From: Psychrosphaera algicola | GTDB lineage: Bacteria > Pseudomonadota > Gammaproteobacteria > Enterobacterales > Alteromonadaceae | Assembly (NCBI RefSeq): GCF_028401425.1 | Contig: NZ_JAQOMS010000002.1 | Coordinates: 3,720,001 to 3,784,000 of the forward strand | Direction of reading: 5' to 3' | DNA: 64,000 bases | Shown here: positions 61,467-64,000 of the stretch, piece after piece | Position numbering within the stretch: the stretch's first letter is position 1 | Layout: each line of letters starts with the position of its first letter | Position numbers and translations under genes: made by a program | The notes under the pieces: generated by a model | Told to the model about the DNA's origin: nothing | Database searches by the model: none | Seen by the model: only the letters and a program-made list of their open reading frames with translations

Positions 61467-61804
61467 TTTGTCATATAGGCTGATGTTGACAATAGTACCT
61501 TAGTTGTAATTCTTTAATTAGATTCAACGTTTACTCCACCAATGAGTTAAATATGACGTTATCACTTGCAATAGGGAAACCAATATTAGTTGTTACTATT
61601 CGTTAAAATTATGCGTAATAAAATAATTTGTAAAAAGTCCCAAATAACTCTTTTTAACGAATATTCAATAGTATGGCGGATATTCAGTATGTGACAAAGA
61701 ACTAATTTTTTAAAGTGGTTAAAGGGAAGATTATTAAAAATAAAACGCCAAGCAATAAAAAACCCGCTAGTGCGGGTTTTCTAAATGTGTTGTAAATTGA
61801 CTTA
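61467..61804. other. Intergenic region between rpoD and the PilZ gene
   Basis: The 338 bases contain the PilZ promoter and, at the right end, the rpoD terminator. No ORF or other structured element was seen. Confidence 0.5.
61756..61780 (-). terminator. Terminator of rpoD
   Basis: On the minus strand AAAACCCGC, loop ACTA, GCGGG and six T form a stable hairpin 24 bp beyond the rpoD stop. A shorter T run on the other strand makes it partly bidirectional. Confidence 0.9.
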
Positions 61805-63641
61805 TTACTCGTCTAAGAAGGTTCTTAACGGTTCTGACCGAGAAGGATGTCTTAATTTACGTAATGCTTTTGCTTCGATCTGGCGTATACGTTCACGTGT
61901 TACATCAAACTGTTTACCAACTTCTTCCAAAGTGTGATCCGTATTCATGTCGATACCAAAGCGCATACGCAATACTTTAGCTTCACGGGCGGTTAGGCCA
62001 GACAATACATCACGGGTTGCATCTTGCAAACCTTCAGAAGTAGTTGTTTCCACTGGTGAAGATATTGTTGTATCTTCGATAAAGTCACCTAAATGTGAAT
62101 CTTCATCGTCACCAATAGGCGTTTCCATTGAAATAGGCTCTTTTGCGATTTTAAGCACTTTTCTGATCTTGTCTTCAGGCATTAACATGCGCTCAGCAAG
62201 TTCTTCTGGTGTAGGCTCGCGACCCATTTCCTGTAACATTTGACGTGAAATACGATTAAGCTTGTTGATCGTTTCAATCATATGTACTGGAATACGAATT
62301 GTTCTTGCTTGGTCAGCAATTGAACGCGTAATCGCTTGACGTATCCACCATGTTGCATAAGTAGAGAACTTATAACCACGACGATATTCAAACTTATCTA
62401 CCGCTTTCATCAAACCGATATTACCTTCTTGGATCAGATCCAAGAATTGTAAACCACGGTTTGTGTATTTTTTAGCGATGGAGATAACCAAACGTAAGTT
62501 GGCTTCGACCATTTCTTTTTTCGCACGACGCGCTTTAGCTTCTCCAATGGCCATACGGCGGTTGATGTCTTTAATCGCTTCTACATTTAGTCGTGTTTCT
62601 TTTTCAATTTCTTTTAACTTTTGGATGCTACGACGAATTTCAATGTCGACTTCTTTAAGTCGATTTGCAACGTCATCGCCGCCCGATTGCAATAACTCTA
62701 ACCAAGACGTTTTAGTTTCGTTGCTTATGGAAGATCTTAATGAAATCTTTTTTAGGTAATTTAGCGTAACCACAAGTGTGTTTCATGATTAGACGTTCTT
62801 GAACGCGAACACGGTCCATCATGTCACGCATATTTCGAACTAATTTATCAAATTGCTTTGGAATCAGTTTGAATAAGCGGAAATGTTCACCAAGAGCCGC
62901 AATCTTTTCTTGAGTTTTTGGGTGAGAACGACCAAGTTCATTGATAGAGACTGTTGACTCATCATACAAACGGCGTAACTCTTCAAAATGCTCACGAGCT
63001 TCTTCAGGATCTGGGCCTGTATCAACTTCTTCTTCGTCTTCATCATCGTCATCTGAATCGCCGTCTTCATCGGCTAAATCAGTTTCAGACAATTCTGATC
63101 CAACATGAGTTGCAGCAGGTGCTACATCTTCTTCGTTTGGATCTAGGAAACCATTAATGATGTCGCTTAAACGAATTTCTTCTGCTTCATATTGGTCCCA
63201 CTGATCCAACAAGTAGCTGATAGCTTGCGGGTATTCCGCAACTGAAGATTGAACGGTATATATACCTTCTTCAATTCGTTTTGCTATGACGATTTCGCCT
63301 TCGCGAGTCAGTAATTCAACCGTACCCATTTCACGCATATACATGCGAACAGGGTCGGTAGTACGACCTATTTCTTTTTCAACAGTAGCAAGTGCTGCAG
63401 CTGCCGCTTCAACGACTTCATCATCGCTGGTTTGTTCTTGCATCAACAATTCATCGGCATCAGGTGGTGTTTCACATACCTTGATACCCATGTCGTTGAT
63501 CATCTGAATGATGTCTTCGACTTGATCAGCGTCGATCATATCCTGCGGAAGGTGATCGTTCACTTCTGCAAAGGTTAAGTAACCTTGCTCGCGACCTTTA
63601 ATAATAAGAAGTTTTAGTTGAGACTGAGGAGTTTGCTCCAT
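61805..63641 (-). CDS. rpoD: RNA polymerase primary sigma factor RpoD, frameshifted
   Basis: The corrected protein has about 613 residues with the full sigma-70 layout: region 1.1 (QLKLLIIKGREQGYLTFAEV), region 1.2 (GRTTDPVRMYMREMG), an acidic non-conserved region rich in Asp/Glu, regions 2.1-2.4 (LRLVISIAKKYTNRGLQFL, YKFSTYATWWIRQAITRS), region 3, and region 4.2 (TLEEVGKQFDVTRERIRQIE). The frame breaks at 62725-62726 between KIFHK and NETKTSW; one added base restores it. An essential gene cannot be null, so this is strong evidence of a sequence error. dnaG lies upstream, as in the macromolecular synthesis operon. Confidence 0.97.
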
Positions 63642-63894
63642 ACAGATTATCTTCCACCTACTAGTTGAACATGAAATACTTGGGAAAGTGCTTATTTATT
63701 CACCGTAAAGTGATTTAAAAAGCGAACTACATATTATAACAGCTGTTTTAATTTCTGGCTATGTATTAATCGAATTGAAACAAATCAATGGCAATTAAAT
63801 CTATTTTGTGAAATATCAATCTACGATGAAGGGGGTTAAGGGTTCTTAGAAGGAGTAATACAGTGCCAAAATCAAACTTCCGTTTGGTATTGTT
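63642..63894 (-). promoter_or_regulatory. dnaG-rpoD spacer
   Basis: The 253 bases between dnaG and rpoD carry no ORF. In related bacteria this spacer holds an internal, partly heat-shock promoter for rpoD. I cannot place one with confidence here. Confidence 0.35.
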
Positions 63895-64000
63895 TTAGGA
63901 TTTTAAGGCGCTCATTAATGCCACATACTCAATCTGTTCTTGCTTATCGAGTTGACCAGTTTTCCCTTTAATTAATAAGGCCTCAAGGCGTTTCTCCAGA
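63895..64000 (-). CDS. dnaG: DNA primase DnaG, C-terminal end (partial)
   Basis: The window ends inside a minus-strand frame that stops at TAA 63897-63895. The last 34 residues (LEKRLEALLIKGKTGQLDKQ onward, ending SALKS) are helical and charged, like the helicase-binding tail of DnaG. The assignment rests mainly on position: dnaG directly precedes rpoD in nearly all Gammaproteobacteria. Confidence 0.75.
   Translation of the reverse strand, partial: LEKRLEALLIKGKTGQLDKQEQIEYVALMSALKS

Overview
The window is AT-rich chromosomal DNA of a marine gammaproteobacterium, most likely of the order Alteromonadales. This is inferred from the ends of two conserved clusters, ftsZ-lpxC on the left and dnaG-rpoD on the right, from Alteromonadales-like ParC, RraB, MaoP, HdfR and RpoD proteins, and from two Na+/H+ antiporter families (NhaC, NhaD). 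No rRNA, tRNA, phage, IS element or CRISPR was recognised.

About two dozen genes, including the essential rpoD and parC, are broken into pieces in different frames. Almost every break lies in a short homopolymer and is repaired by adding one base. I read these as sequencing or assembly deletions, so each such gene is annotated as one CDS over its full span. Two breaks are different: in-frame stops, TAG in the NhaC-type antiporter and TGA in the cytochrome P450.

Layout. 1-4.1 kb: ftsZ end, lpxC, then a tyrosine-degradation operon (hppD, a VOC protein, an FAH-family protein). 4.3-10 kb: a cNMP-binding patatin phospholipase followed 19 bp later by a one-module NRPS (C-A-PCP-TE). 9.96-11.15 kb: seven tandem units on the minus strand, each with a conserved promoter (17-nt spacer), an invariant 5' segment and a strong terminator. 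This looks like an array of about 68-nt small RNA genes and is the most unusual feature here. 11.5-24.8 kb: SLT lytic enzyme, QmcA/NfeD, hybrid histidine kinase, HGSNAT-like acyltransferase, NhaC, a diguanylate cyclase, a solute-binding protein, an EAL phosphodiesterase and MscS. 24.9-28.7 kb: a DUF4384 protein divergent from a caspase-FGE fusion, with 18-bp direct repeats between them. 28.9-43.3 kb: TPR/degenerate GGDEF protein, parC, plsC, rraB, MFS/LysR pair, a small kinase, NhaD, a MlaC-like/MscS/MgtE operon and hdfR. 43.4-47.1 kb: ATP-grasp plus N-formylglutamate amidohydrolase/DUF1704 operon, then maoP. 47.3-60.7 kb: a catabolic region with esterase, Zn-alcohol dehydrogenase, AraC regulator, NHL protein, sugar porter, solute-binding protein, a complete P450/ferredoxin/reductase system, a FdhF/YdeP-type oxidoreductase and FdhD. 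60.9-64 kb: PilZ protein, rpoD and the end of dnaG.

The 47-61 kb region can be read as one pathway: sugar uptake, P450 oxidation that releases a one-carbon unit, and its oxidation by alcohol and formate dehydrogenases, as in 6-O-methyl-D-galactose demethylation by algal-polysaccharide degraders. This is inference. Several proteins form a c-di-GMP group: a GGDEF, a degenerate GGDEF, an EAL and a PilZ protein.
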